Shown piece after piece: positions 1-6,346 of a stretch of DNA of 8,457 nucleotides. The stretch is from positions 1 to 8,457 of the forward strand of contig JAUVQD010000044.1 of NCBI GenBank assembly GCA_030598355.1. Direction: 5' to 3'. A program made the translations under genes and the position numbers. Numbering within the stretch: position 1 is the first letter of the stretch; each line of letters starts with the position of its first letter. Source of the DNA: Actinomycetes bacterium. GTDB lineage: Bacteria > Actinomycetota > Aquicultoria > CAJVYJ01 > JAUVQD01. The notes beneath the pieces are model-generated. The model saw only the letters and a list, made by a program, of their open reading frames with translations, was not told where the DNA came from and made no database searches.

Positions 1-1133
1 CTAGTTAAATTCTTCGCTGTAAAATCATGGTCGGGATGATTCGAGCCGAGATTAAGCACCCCAATTAATCTTTCTTTCAAAGTAATAGGCAAAGAAATGG
101 CAACGGCTACTTTTGCGGGCCCCAGACCAACAGACGAAGCGGTATTGTTATCAAGGTCCTTAATGATTATCGGCCGGCGATGGGCTGCCACCCAACCGGC
201 TATCCCCTCGCCGACGCCAATCTCAACAGTTGTGACTGATTCAGGCAAACCAACTGACGACGCCAATGTCAATCGGCTCGTCTTTTCATTAAACAACAGA
301 ACGGAACCGCTGCTGGCTCCGCTTATTTCTATAGCTGACTGTAAAGCTGAAATCAGCGTTGGTGATAGATCCTTGTCGGAGCTCACTTCGTTGATGAAAC
401 TGAGTAGCTTATCCAATTCATTAACAGACTGCTCAAGAGCTCTGTTTTGCTGTATGTTCTCCAATACATATCTAAGCTGAACAGCGACACCTTCCACTGC
501 GGCTTCATCAAGCTTTGTAAATGAATCCTCTTTGTTGCTGGCAAGCGCTAAGATCCCCGCCTGGCCAACTCCGACCAACAAAAGAGATCTACTGCCGGCA
601 GCGGCTAGCTTGCCTATCAACTTATCTTCATGATCTAAAGTTAACTCACCGGAGATATTTGGCATATTCAGGGAAACAACCCTGTCAGTGTCTAACAAAG
701 CCTCTAAGTTTTCCTCTAGGCCATATTCACAACTCATCAAATCATCTGGTCGCGGACCATGTACTGCTCTAACCTTTAAGACAGCACCTTCGCGCACAAG
801 AAACAAGAGTGTCTGGGCGCGCATATAACGGCTAAGATGATCTAGGGACCGCTCGGCAATTACTGTTATATCCTTGCTGTCCATGGCCTCTTTACCGATC
901 GCTTCGATCAGAGAAGGTCTGGCAACTAGACCCGCGGGCCTACTCGGAGTTTCTATCCCGGCTCTATCAGCCTTAACGTTCTGTATATTTTGATGCCCTG
1001 CTTGAGCAGCCACTTTAGGCTCCAAGCGGTTAGCCTTATCGTCTCCGGTATTCTGCCGCCATTGCAAAAAAAGGAGAATTAATATTAAAAAGAAAATGAC
1101 TGAACCGGCAACGATCAGGAAACCGTCAATCAC
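1..1133 (-). CDS. Membrane-anchored double-GAF sensor protein, C-terminus cut by window edge
   Basis: The reading frame is open from GTG at 1133 to the left edge (377 codons plus two bases). Residues 4-23 are one hydrophobic membrane segment followed by QWRQ, so the rest should be cytoplasmic. Residues about 58-77 are a Pro/Gly-rich linker. About 78-215 look like a divergent GAF domain. About 215-252 form a helical, probably coiled-coil, connector. From about 253 on is a clearer GAF domain, with SGASSGSVLLF, the GVGEGIAGWVA motif near 306-316 and ISLPI...LIGVLNL near 346-362. An in-frame TGA lies 14 codons upstream and no other start lies between, so GTG is chosen; the ribosome site (AGGCGG) is only moderate. 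The output domain (kinase, GGDEF, HD-GYP or phosphatase) is beyond the edge and cannot be named. A 152-base gap separates it from the ThiD-like gene, and no convincing promoter was found there, so operon membership is open. The ligand is unknown. Confidence 0.8.
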   Translation of the reverse strand, partial: MIDGFLIVAGSVIFFLILILLFLQWRQNTGDDKANRLEPKVAAQAGHQNIQNVKADRAGIETPSRPAGLVARPSLIEAIGKEAMDSKDITVIAERSLDHLSRYMRAQTLLFLVREGAVLKVRAVHGPRPDDLMSCEYGLEENLEALLDTDRVVSLNMPNISGELTLDHEDKLIGKLAAAGSRSLLLVGVGQAGILALASNKEDSFTKLDEAAVEGVAVQLRYVLENIQQNRALEQSVNELDKLLSFINEVSSDKDLSPTLISALQSAIEISGASSGSVLLFNEKTSRLTLASSVGLPESVTTVEIGVGEGIAGWVAAHRRPIIIKDLDNNTASSVGLGPAKVAVAISLPITLKERLIGVLNLGSNHPDHDFTAKNLT

Positions 1134-1285
1134 GGCCCACCGCCTGCCACTGTCAAATCAAAACCATATAACATATCAAACACCTGGATCCTCATAAAAT
1201 ACTTATCGACCGCATATATGGAGATAACAAGAAATTGTTTAAGAAACTTTTAGTTTTTTTGGAATGAAAGAGCAGAGTTTCGGCT

Positions 1286-2038
1286 TTAAGCAGGTTTTTC
1301 TTGACCCAAAAGACGCGGTGTTAAAGTTAAATCTTTGGCCGCCTCAATTGCCATTTTGAGCCGATAGCTTTTTGCTAAATAGGCAGCAACTCCTGATGAA
1401 AAAATATCTCGCATCCTCCTTACGTCTGTTTCAGGCGCGTTTTTTGTAAACAAAAAATGGTGTTCATTACCATCAAATAAGATGTCAACCAGTTCATTTT
1501 CGATAATCTTATCGGCCTTTATCAATACAAACTTTGATCCGTAAATCTGAATCGCTTCTGCCGCTTCTTTAATATCGTCGATCTTCTCTATGCGGATCCC
1601 GGATAAGCGCTCCGCTTCACTTAGATGCGCGATGGTAATAGTGGCAAGGGGAAGCATGCGCATCTTCAGCAACGAGATCGCACTGCTGCCTAAGATTTGT
1701 GACTCATCCTCTGTCTCTAAGCAAACGTCAACCACCAGTTCAGGCAGATCATTTTTGTGATCCTCAAATAGCGTCGCCAGCTCCTCGATAATGTCTCTTT
1801 TCGCCAAAATGCCTGTCTTTATGGTTGAGATCGCGCTCAGATCGACAAACGCCGCGAGTTGCCGCCGAAAGGTATCGATGTCAATGGGAGCGATCTCGCT
1901 TGGACCCAAAGTCACGCTACTAGCTATCACTATCGGATTTAACCGCAGCGACATAAGATTATTTCTATCGGCTATAATGCCGGTTTGACCACAAGGATCC
2001 AGACCACCGACGGTTAATATGTTAGATTCTTTTTTCAA
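1286..2038 (-). CDS. Divergent ThiD-like (HMP/HMP-P kinase fold) protein, catalytic motifs degenerate
   Basis: This 250-residue protein has the length and layout of ThiD, the ribokinase-fold kinase that phosphorylates HMP and HMP-phosphate in thiamine synthesis. The N-terminal GGLDPCGQTGIIAD (11-24) corresponds to the usual GSDPSGGAGIQAD, KTGIL (74-78) to VKIGML, LVVDV (101-105) to the VVDPVM strand, HLSEAE (138-143) to NLPEAE, and FVLIKADK (170-177) to VLVKGGH. The anion-hole signature THGTGC is replaced by VRRMRD (206-211), while the following helix SSGVAAYLA is kept. Thus the catalytic Cys position is Asp211 and the glycines are gone. Start TTG overlaps the upstream TGA by four bases (TTGA), with AAGAGG upstream, so it is probably translationally coupled to the pyrophosphokinase. 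It shares the TPP-riboswitch operon, which supports a thiamine-related role. It may be an altered kinase, a binding or regulatory protein, or inactive. The fold assignment is fairly secure; activity is not. Confidence 0.75.
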   Translation of the reverse strand: MKKESNILTVGGLDPCGQTGIIADRNNLMSLRLNPIVIASSVTLGPSEIAPIDIDTFRRQLAAFVDLSAISTIKTGILAKRDIIEELATLFEDHKNDLPELVVDVCLETEDESQILGSSAISLLKMRMLPLATITIAHLSEAERLSGIRIEKIDDIKEAAEAIQIYGSKFVLIKADKIIENELVDILFDGNEHHFLFTKNAPETDVRRMRDIFSSGVAAYLAKSYRLKMAIEAAKDLTLTPRLLGQEKPA

Positions 2039-2673
2039 AGCAGCCTCTTTTGATGGACGACCAGTACTGATCCTGTCTCAAGCTCTATTGTTCCTTGCTC
2101 TGCCAGCAAAACATTACTTATCCCCAGTGTGCTTCCAACGCCAAGGTGCTCTCCAGGTACTTGGTACTTGAACCCCTCTAGCCGAAGGCCGGTGCTTTCT
2201 TCAAGCGCTAGCAAGCTCACGCCATCCCCGGGAGCGCCTTTAAGGCTAATTAAGCGCTCAACTAAATAAATATCTCCTGCTTCTTCTTTAATATAGCAGG
2301 AAACAGCCCGTTTGTGTGCCGTTCTGAGCAAAAATACATGAGATAACGTCTGGTCAAACCTGCCGCCCCATGTCGCAGTCAAAGTGATTTGTGTTGCCCC
2401 TGAATCAATTGCCTCATCTATGCCTATTTCACAATCTGTCTTGTCTTTTTCGGCCGGAAATTTCTTCATCGGGATTTTGTTTTTCTCAAGCCACGTCAAT
2501 GTAGCTTTAGAAACTGAGTCAAAATCACCAACGACAAGGTTCGGCAGCACTCCCAATGCACACAGGTGGTCGGCACCACTATCGGCCCCGATAATTAGAT
2601 CGTGTTCCACAATCAGTCGACGATAAAATCCATGGTCACCAAGTGACCCGCCAGTGACAATTACAGCTTTAAT
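2035..2673 (-). CDS. thiN: Thiamine pyrophosphokinase, probable ATT start
   Basis: Transfers pyrophosphate from ATP to thiamine, making TPP in the cytoplasm. Counting from ATT at 2673 (212 residues, normal for the family): strand VIVTGGSLGDHG (4-15), ADSGADHL (30-37), VVGDFDS (47-53), KDKTDCE (76-82), GGRFDQTLSH (103-112) and the C-terminal GFKY...LGSTLGISN (168-188), close to Bacillus YloS/ThiN. The first ordinary start is GTG at 2610, but that would remove the conserved first strand and the GGS loop, and nothing resembling a ribosome site precedes it. Upstream the frame continues with family-like sequence to the thiT TAA (2679-2677), with no ATG, GTG or TTG. GGAGG inside the last thiT codons lies 10 bases before ATT, so ATT is the best start visible; stop readthrough from thiT, which is in the same frame, or a base error are alternatives. 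It turns thiamine imported by ThiT into cofactor. Function is sure, the start is not. Confidence 0.9.
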   Translation of the reverse strand: MKAVIVTGGSLGDHGFYRRLIVEHDLIIGADSGADHLCALGVLPNLVVGDFDSVSKATLTWLEKNKIPMKKFPAEKDKTDCEIGIDEAIDSGATQITLTATWGGRFDQTLSHVFLLRTAHKRAVSCYIKEEAGDIYLVERLISLKGAPGDGVSLLALEESTGLRLEGFKYQVPGEHLGVGSTLGISNVLLAEQGTIELETGSVLVVHQKRLL

Positions 2674-2676
2674 AGC

Positions 2677-3201
2677 TTACTTTCCTCCAGTCTCGCCAAA
2701 AGCGCGCAAGAGAGCATAGACAATTGGAATCGAGATCACTGTGGATACTGACATATATGAGCCGTTGTAGATCGCTGAATAAAGCCAGACACTTTGACCC
2801 TCGGGGGCGTAGCTGCCAAAAAAAATGGCTCCACTAAGAAGATGCGCTAGAAAACGACCTAGACCGCCCGCAATTGTCCCGACCGTAACCTTCAGAATAC
2901 TATCTTTCCCGAAGAATCCGGCTACCCCGACCAGACCAAATGCCACAGGATAATCAAGAATAAGTTGCGCCGGATGAACAAAAAACGGGTCGATTGCGTA
3001 ATCGACAAAACCAAAGACCACACCTGCTAAAATGCCAGCGGTCGGCCCGCGATAAAAAGCTAGAAAAAGTATGGGAACCATATCTAAAGAGACGCTCCCG
3101 CCTTGCGGCATTTTAAAAATCGGCATGAAATTCAAAACAGCCGCCAAAGCCACCATGATGCCGATCTCAGCTATCGTTCTAATACTTAGTGCATTTTTCA
3201 T
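2677..3201 (-). CDS. thiT: Thiamine ECF transporter S component ThiT
   Basis: Membrane thiamine-binding subunit of an energy-coupling factor importer; 174 residues, about six hydrophobic helices, normal for the family. Family features seen: small-residue helix 1 (EIGIMVALAAVLN, 12-24), the SLDMVPILFLAFYRGPTAGILAG stretch (38-60), LDYPVAF...VGVAG (82-95), GGLGRFLAHLLSG (112-124) with His120, and SYAPEGQSVWLYSAIYNGSYM (130-150), where Lactococcus ThiT places thiamine-binding aromatic, His and Asn residues. ATG at 3201 has an excellent ribosome site (AGAGGAG, four bases away). It is the first gene after a TPP aptamer and terminator, so it should be shut off by TPP. No dedicated EcfA/EcfA'/EcfT module is adjacent; group II S components normally use a shared module encoded elsewhere. 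Its stop TAA is followed directly, in the same frame, by the pyrophosphokinase. Confidence 0.93.
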   Translation of the reverse strand: MKNALSIRTIAEIGIMVALAAVLNFMPIFKMPQGGSVSLDMVPILFLAFYRGPTAGILAGVVFGFVDYAIDPFFVHPAQLILDYPVAFGLVGVAGFFGKDSILKVTVGTIAGGLGRFLAHLLSGAIFFGSYAPEGQSVWLYSAIYNGSYMSVSTVISIPIVYALLRAFGETGGK

Positions 3202-3225
3202 CTGATCTCCTCTTTCAATAATAAA

Positions 3226-3243
3226 AGCGCGCCGGCGCGCGCT
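3226..3243 (-). terminator. Intrinsic terminator of the TPP riboswitch
   Basis: On the minus strand AGCGCGC, loop GCCG and GCGCGCT form a perfect 7-bp GC-rich stem followed by TTTATTATT. It sits directly after the TPP aptamer and about 25 bases before the thiT start. This position argues for control by premature transcription termination rather than by hiding the ribosome site. The T-run is interrupted by A, so efficiency is uncertain. Confidence 0.8.
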
Positions 3244-3248
3244 AATAA

Positions 3249-3400
3249 TCTAGCTTTCCTTCGCTGGCATTATCCAACAGGTTCAACCGGTCTCCCGCAC
3301 CTTCGCCAATCGCCCCGGCTTAAGCAGAAATATAGCCGGTCAGCGACCGCATGAGTGGTGCGGAACTCTCAGCCCATTAAAGCGAGCTCCCGCAGTGGTA
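3249..3400 (-). ncRNA. TPP riboswitch (THI element) aptamer
   Basis: The minus strand carries the conserved THI-box blocks in order: a GGGAGCTC segment, GGGCTGAGAG (CTGAGA at 3372-3367), then TTGAACCTG (3286-3278) and GGATAATGCCAGCG (3275-3262), followed by AAGGAAAGC. Between CTGAGA and the GAACCTG block lies an unusually long optional stem: base CCGCACC (3363-3357) with GGTGCGG (3301-3295), and an inner hairpin CCGGCT (3339-3334) with AGCCGG (3320-3315). The aptamer binds thiamine pyrophosphate; with the terminator that follows it should switch off thiT, thiN and the ThiD-like gene when TPP is abundant. The outer boundaries are approximate. Confidence 0.93.
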
Positions 3401-3414
3401 TTCTTTTGTTAGAT

Positions 3415-3446
3415 ATTATATATCTAAAAACCAGCTAGTTTGCAAA
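3415..3446 (-). promoter_or_regulatory. Probable promoter of the thiamine operon
   Basis: TTGCAA (3445-3440) is a -35-like box. TATATA (3422-3417, 17-base spacer) or the overlapping perfect TATAAT (3420-3415, 19-base spacer) can serve as -10. Transcription would begin about 10-15 bases before the TPP aptamer. AGATAT/ATATCT flank ATA as a short inverted repeat over the -10, which may be chance in AT-rich DNA. This AT-rich patch stands out from its surroundings. Confidence 0.55.
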
Positions 3447-3453
3447 TACCTAG

Positions 3454-3559
3454 TAATTCGGGGACACAATACTTAATTCGAATTATGGGGACACGTACTT
3501 AATTCTAAAAACCGAATTAAGAACATGTCCCCATAATTAAGTATTGTGTCCCCGAATTA
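3454..3559. repeat. REP/MITE-like imperfect inverted repeat with GGGGACA motifs
   Basis: The left arm (3454-3505) and right arm (3514-3559) are inverted around an 8-base loop, TAAAAACC. The arms match except for a six-base insertion (CGAATT) in the left arm and two mismatches. Each arm contains two GGGGACA units; the outer one reads GGGGACACAATACTTAATT. From memory, this kind of sequence recurs in many genomes as REP-like elements linked to Y1 (TnpA_REP) transposases; no transposase is present here. The element contains the btuD stop codon and ends eight bases from the -35 box of the thiamine promoter. As RNA it would form a long hairpin at the btuD 3' end, which could stabilise or help end the transcript, though no T-run follows. 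Confidence 0.85.
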
Positions 3560-4346
3560 CCGGTTCAGCGTTGAGCAATGGATAAATATATATCTCGCCG
3601 GTAGCCGGATGCTTTTCAATGTGAGCGTCAACTCCGAAAACTTCCCCGATGTTTTTGACTGTCAGGACTTCTTCCGGCAAACCGTTGATGTGAATTCGTC
3701 CGTCTTGAAGAAGGATCAAGGTATCGGCAAACCTCGAAGCCAGGTTAAGATCGTGAAAAACAGCAACAACGGCAAGTCCTTCTCGACTTCGATTCCTGAT
3801 CAAACTAAGTATCTGTAGTTGGTGGTTTATATCCAAGTGCGAAGTAGGCTCATCGAGCAGAAGAAAACGCGTTTTTTGAGCCAGGGCCTGCGCAATCATC
3901 ACCCGCTGCTTCTCGCCGCCGCTTAATTCGCTGATCGGGCGATCCGCCAAGTGCCAGGTATCGGTTATTGTCATTACCTCCTCAGCAATGACAAAATCAT
4001 CCTGGTCCTCAATCTTAAACCGCGAGGCATGTGGGGTTCTTCCCATCAAAACGACCTCGAAAGCCGTAAAAGAGAAGACCATATTTGTCTCTTGTGAGAC
4101 CACCGCAATATTTTGGGCAATCTCACGCCGACTGAGTTGATTGATGTTCAAGCCGTTGACGAAGACCGCTCCGCTTTCCGGCCTTAGCACCCGCGCGATT
4201 GCGCGCAAGAGCGTCGTCTTGCCGCTGCCGTTGGGACCGATGACGCCGATAAAGTCACCCTCGCCAACCGAAAAACTTATCTTCTCAAGAACCCTTACCC
4301 CTTCGTATGATAAGGATAGGTCGCTTAGCTCAACCTTGAATGTCAT
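3537..4346 (-). CDS. btuD: Corrinoid ABC importer ATPase BtuD (FecE/HmuV family)
   Basis: ATP-hydrolysing subunit that powers import through BtuC; cytoplasmic, peripheral to the membrane, 269 residues. Walker A GPNGSGKT (37-44), Q-loop Gln85, signature LSGGEKQR (141-148), Walker B FLLLDEP (161-167), D-loop SHLD and switch His198 are all intact, so it should be active. The MGRTPH segment (101-106) is typical of the iron-siderophore/heme/B12 subfamily. ATG at 4346 overlaps the btuC stop by four bases (ATGA), showing translational coupling. The last seven residues (VIRGHNT) and the TAA stop lie inside the inverted repeat at 3454-3559, so the natural C-terminus was probably altered by insertion. 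The subfamily does not by itself separate B12 from iron chelates; the upstream cobalamin riboswitch points to corrinoids. Confidence 0.88.
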   Translation of the reverse strand: MTFKVELSDLSLSYEGVRVLEKISFSVGEGDFIGVIGPNGSGKTTLLRAIARVLRPESGAVFVNGLNINQLSRREIAQNIAVVSQETNMVFSFTAFEVVLMGRTPHASRFKIEDQDDFVIAEEVMTITDTWHLADRPISELSGGEKQRVMIAQALAQKTRFLLLDEPTSHLDINHQLQILSLIRNRSREGLAVVAVFHDLNLASRFADTLILLQDGRIHINGLPEEVLTVKNIGEVFGVDAHIEKHPATGEIYIYPLLNAEPVIRGHNT

Positions 4347-5389
4347 GTCAGTATCCGCCTTTTAACCCTGAGCAAATAGAGAAAGAAGGGCGCCCCGAAC
4401 AGAGCGGTGATAACGCCTACGGGGATTTCGGTCGGCGACAGAAGCACCCTGGCCATAATGTCTGCAAATATCAGAAAGATAGCCCCGGTTAATGCGGAGG
4501 CCGGCAGCAACAACTTATGATCAGGACCGATCATTAAACGAACCGCGTGGGGAGTCATTAATCCCACAAAGCCGATTAGGCCACTGACTGAGACGGCGGC
4601 GGCGGCCATCATCGCTCCGATAACCAATAGTATTTTTTTCAGCTTCTCAACTTCGATCCCCAAATGCAGCGCTTTTTCATCCCCGAGAAGCATGATGTTG
4701 AGATCACGGGAGAAAACCCAAGCGATTGGAAAACCGATGGCAAAGAACGGTAGCGCTATCTGAATGTGCGTCCAGTTGCGCGCGGATAGCCCACCCATGA
4801 GCCAAAAGATGACAGATTGGAGATCTTTACCGACACTAACCATGATAAAAGTAGTGATGGCCGTCAGAAAAGCGTTAACCGCCAACCCCGCTAGTAAAAG
4901 AGATGATATCGGAATCGAGCCGCCAACCCGGGCAATCTTGTAAACAATCAAGGTGGCTGACAGCGCCCCCACAAAAGCCAATATAGGAACAGTCAATGCC
5001 CCGCCCCAAAAGACGTCTAACCCGAAAGCGATACCTATAGTGGCGCCAAGCGCGGCGCCTGAGGATACTCCGATCACGTAAGGATCAGCCATCGGGTTTT
5101 TAAAAAGGCCCTGGAAGACCACGCCAGCCGAGGCCAAAGCGGCCCCGACTATCGCGGTTAATATTACGCGAGGGAGCCTGACATCCATAATAATAGTTTC
5201 ATATCTTGCCGCCATTGACCTATCGGCAACCGCTTCAACAAAACCAGTTGGCGCCTTATAGAGAATTCCGGCGACCGTCATTAGCGGGATTTGCACAGAC
5301 CCGATTGAGACCCCGACTATGACCGCTAGCACTAAGGCCAAGGAAAGAACCGCGAGAATTAGATAGCGTGTCTTTCTTTTAAGCCCCAT
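4343..5389 (-). CDS. btuC: Corrinoid ABC importer permease BtuC (FecCD family)
   Basis: Integral membrane permease, 348 residues, with about ten hydrophobic helices as in BtuC and FhuB/FecCD. Family landmarks: RLPR (71-74), FQGLFKNPMADPYVIGVSSG (92-111), ISSLLLAGLAVNAF (161-174), SGLIGFVGLMTPHAVRL (269-285), where the BtuD coupling loop lies, and the C-terminal EIPVGVITALFGAPFFLYLL (321-340). ATG at 5389 follows the btuF stop by nine bases, and the ribosome site AAAGGG overlaps that stop. It overlaps btuD by four bases at its own end. It would work as a homodimer with two BtuD and receive substrate from the BtuF lipoprotein. Substrate is inferred from the riboswitch; heme or siderophore permeases look much alike. 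Confidence 0.9.
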   Translation of the reverse strand: MGLKRKTRYLILAVLSLALVLAVIVGVSIGSVQIPLMTVAGILYKAPTGFVEAVADRSMAARYETIIMDVRLPRVILTAIVGAALASAGVVFQGLFKNPMADPYVIGVSSGAALGATIGIAFGLDVFWGGALTVPILAFVGALSATLIVYKIARVGGSIPISSLLLAGLAVNAFLTAITTFIMVSVGKDLQSVIFWLMGGLSARNWTHIQIALPFFAIGFPIAWVFSRDLNIMLLGDEKALHLGIEVEKLKKILLVIGAMMAAAAVSVSGLIGFVGLMTPHAVRLMIGPDHKLLLPASALTGAIFLIFADIMARVLLSPTEIPVGVITALFGAPFFLYLLRVKRRILT

Positions 5390-5398
5390 GACTACCCT

Positions 5399-6346
5399 TT
5401 AATCTTTAAATATTTCCGGATGTATTGATTTTGCCACCTGCTCCAAACCTTCTACGACACGAGGGCCTGGGCGATTTATCAAGTTTTCGTCCAACACAAA
5501 GACTTTTCCGTCTTTTACAGCTGTCAATGATTCCCAACCGGGCCGATTTATTAGATCACCCGGATCAGTCATGCTCCCGGACGCGGCCAGATAAACTTGG
5601 GGGTCCTCATTGACAAGAGTCTCCAAACTAAATTGCGGGTAGGCCTCTTTTGAGGGAGCGGCTATGTTCCGGCCGCCCGCGATCGAGATCATATCCCCAA
5701 TGAATGTTGCTGACCCGGCGCTCATTAACGGATCATTGTAAAGCTCAAAGAAGACCTTTGGTCGTTCGCTTTCTTTGATATCTTTAGTTCGTGATTGAAC
5801 CTCTTCAATTTTAGCGGTGATCTTATCCGCAACTCTCTTAGCCTCGCTATCACTCCCCGTGATTTTGCCGACTTTTTCAATAGCGGAAACAATATCGGCA
5901 ATATTTTGCGACTCTAGCGCAAAGACATTTATTTTTAACCTTTTCAACTCTGTCACGGCATCGGCTTGCATGCTCGCCACAGACAAAACCAGGTCGGGAT
6001 CGAGCGCCACGATCTTCTCTATGTTTGGCTTCGAGAACCCACCGACTTTCTCTTTATCAAGCGCTTCTTTGGGATAATCGCTGAAATCATCGACTCCGAC
6101 TATTTTGTCGTCGAGTCCAAGGGCAAAAAGGATCTCAGTATTGCTCGGGGAAAGAGACACTATTTTCATTACTTCCTTTTTGATAACAACTTTTTGACCG
6201 GTGTCATCCTTAACAGATATCGGATAGGCGCCGTTTGTAATATCCTCTCCCGACGTCTGCTTGGCCGGACTTTTGCAACTTGCCAAACCCAGCGCGAACA
6301 CCCCAACGAAAACTACTAGAACGATCTTTTTAACTAGACCTTGCAC
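5399..6346 (-). CDS. btuF: Corrinoid-binding lipoprotein BtuF (cobalamin ABC importer)
   Basis: Extracytoplasmic class III binding protein that captures the substrate and delivers it to BtuCD. GTG at 6346 is chosen because GAGGAG lies seven bases upstream and because it gives a compact lipoprotein signal: VKK, a hydrophobic run, then lipobox LASC with Cys24. A longer frame starting with TTG at 6394 would begin just after the riboswitch terminator, lacks a ribosome site, and adds 16 residues before the signal. The mature part has VKDDTGQKVVI, IVSLSPSNTEILFALGL (about 62-78), VGVDDFSDYP, a long backbone helix (about 165-190) and the second lobe with FIGDMISIAGGRNIA (about 215-229), as in the FepB/BtuF family. 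Total 315 residues, normal. First gene after the cobalamin riboswitch, hence the corrinoid assignment; the sequence alone does not rule out an iron chelate. Confidence 0.88.
   Translation of the reverse strand: MQGLVKKIVLVVFVGVFALGLASCKSPAKQTSGEDITNGAYPISVKDDTGQKVVIKKEVMKIVSLSPSNTEILFALGLDDKIVGVDDFSDYPKEALDKEKVGGFSKPNIEKIVALDPDLVLSVASMQADAVTELKRLKINVFALESQNIADIVSAIEKVGKITGSDSEAKRVADKITAKIEEVQSRTKDIKESERPKVFFELYNDPLMSAGSATFIGDMISIAGGRNIAAPSKEAYPQFSLETLVNEDPQVYLAASGSMTDPGDLINRPGWESLTAVKDGKVFVLDENLINRPGPRVVEGLEQVAKSIHPEIFKD

Noticed and set aside
97..772. Plus-strand open frames of 127 and 83 codons
   Set aside because: They lie antisense to a continuous minus-strand frame with clear GAF motifs; the translations are Ser/Leu/Pro-rich shadows without ribosome sites.
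1130..1195. 21-codon ORF whose TGA overlaps the GTG start of the GAF gene
   Set aside because: The overlap is suggestive of coupling, but there is no good ribosome site and the length is within chance.
1244..1260. AAACT/AGTTT hairpin followed by T on the plus strand
   Set aside because: It would serve plus-strand transcription, for which there is no gene, and its stem is only five weak pairs.
2035..2610. GTG at 2610 as the thiN start
   Set aside because: It loses the conserved first strand and GGS loop, and no Shine-Dalgarno sequence precedes it.
3454..3559. CRISPR-like or attachment-site reading of the GGGGACA repeats
   Set aside because: The copies form one palindrome, without regular spacers, cas genes or an integrase.
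5425..6319. Several plus-strand open frames opposite btuF
   Set aside because: Shadows of a clearly recognised binding-protein gene; no family features.
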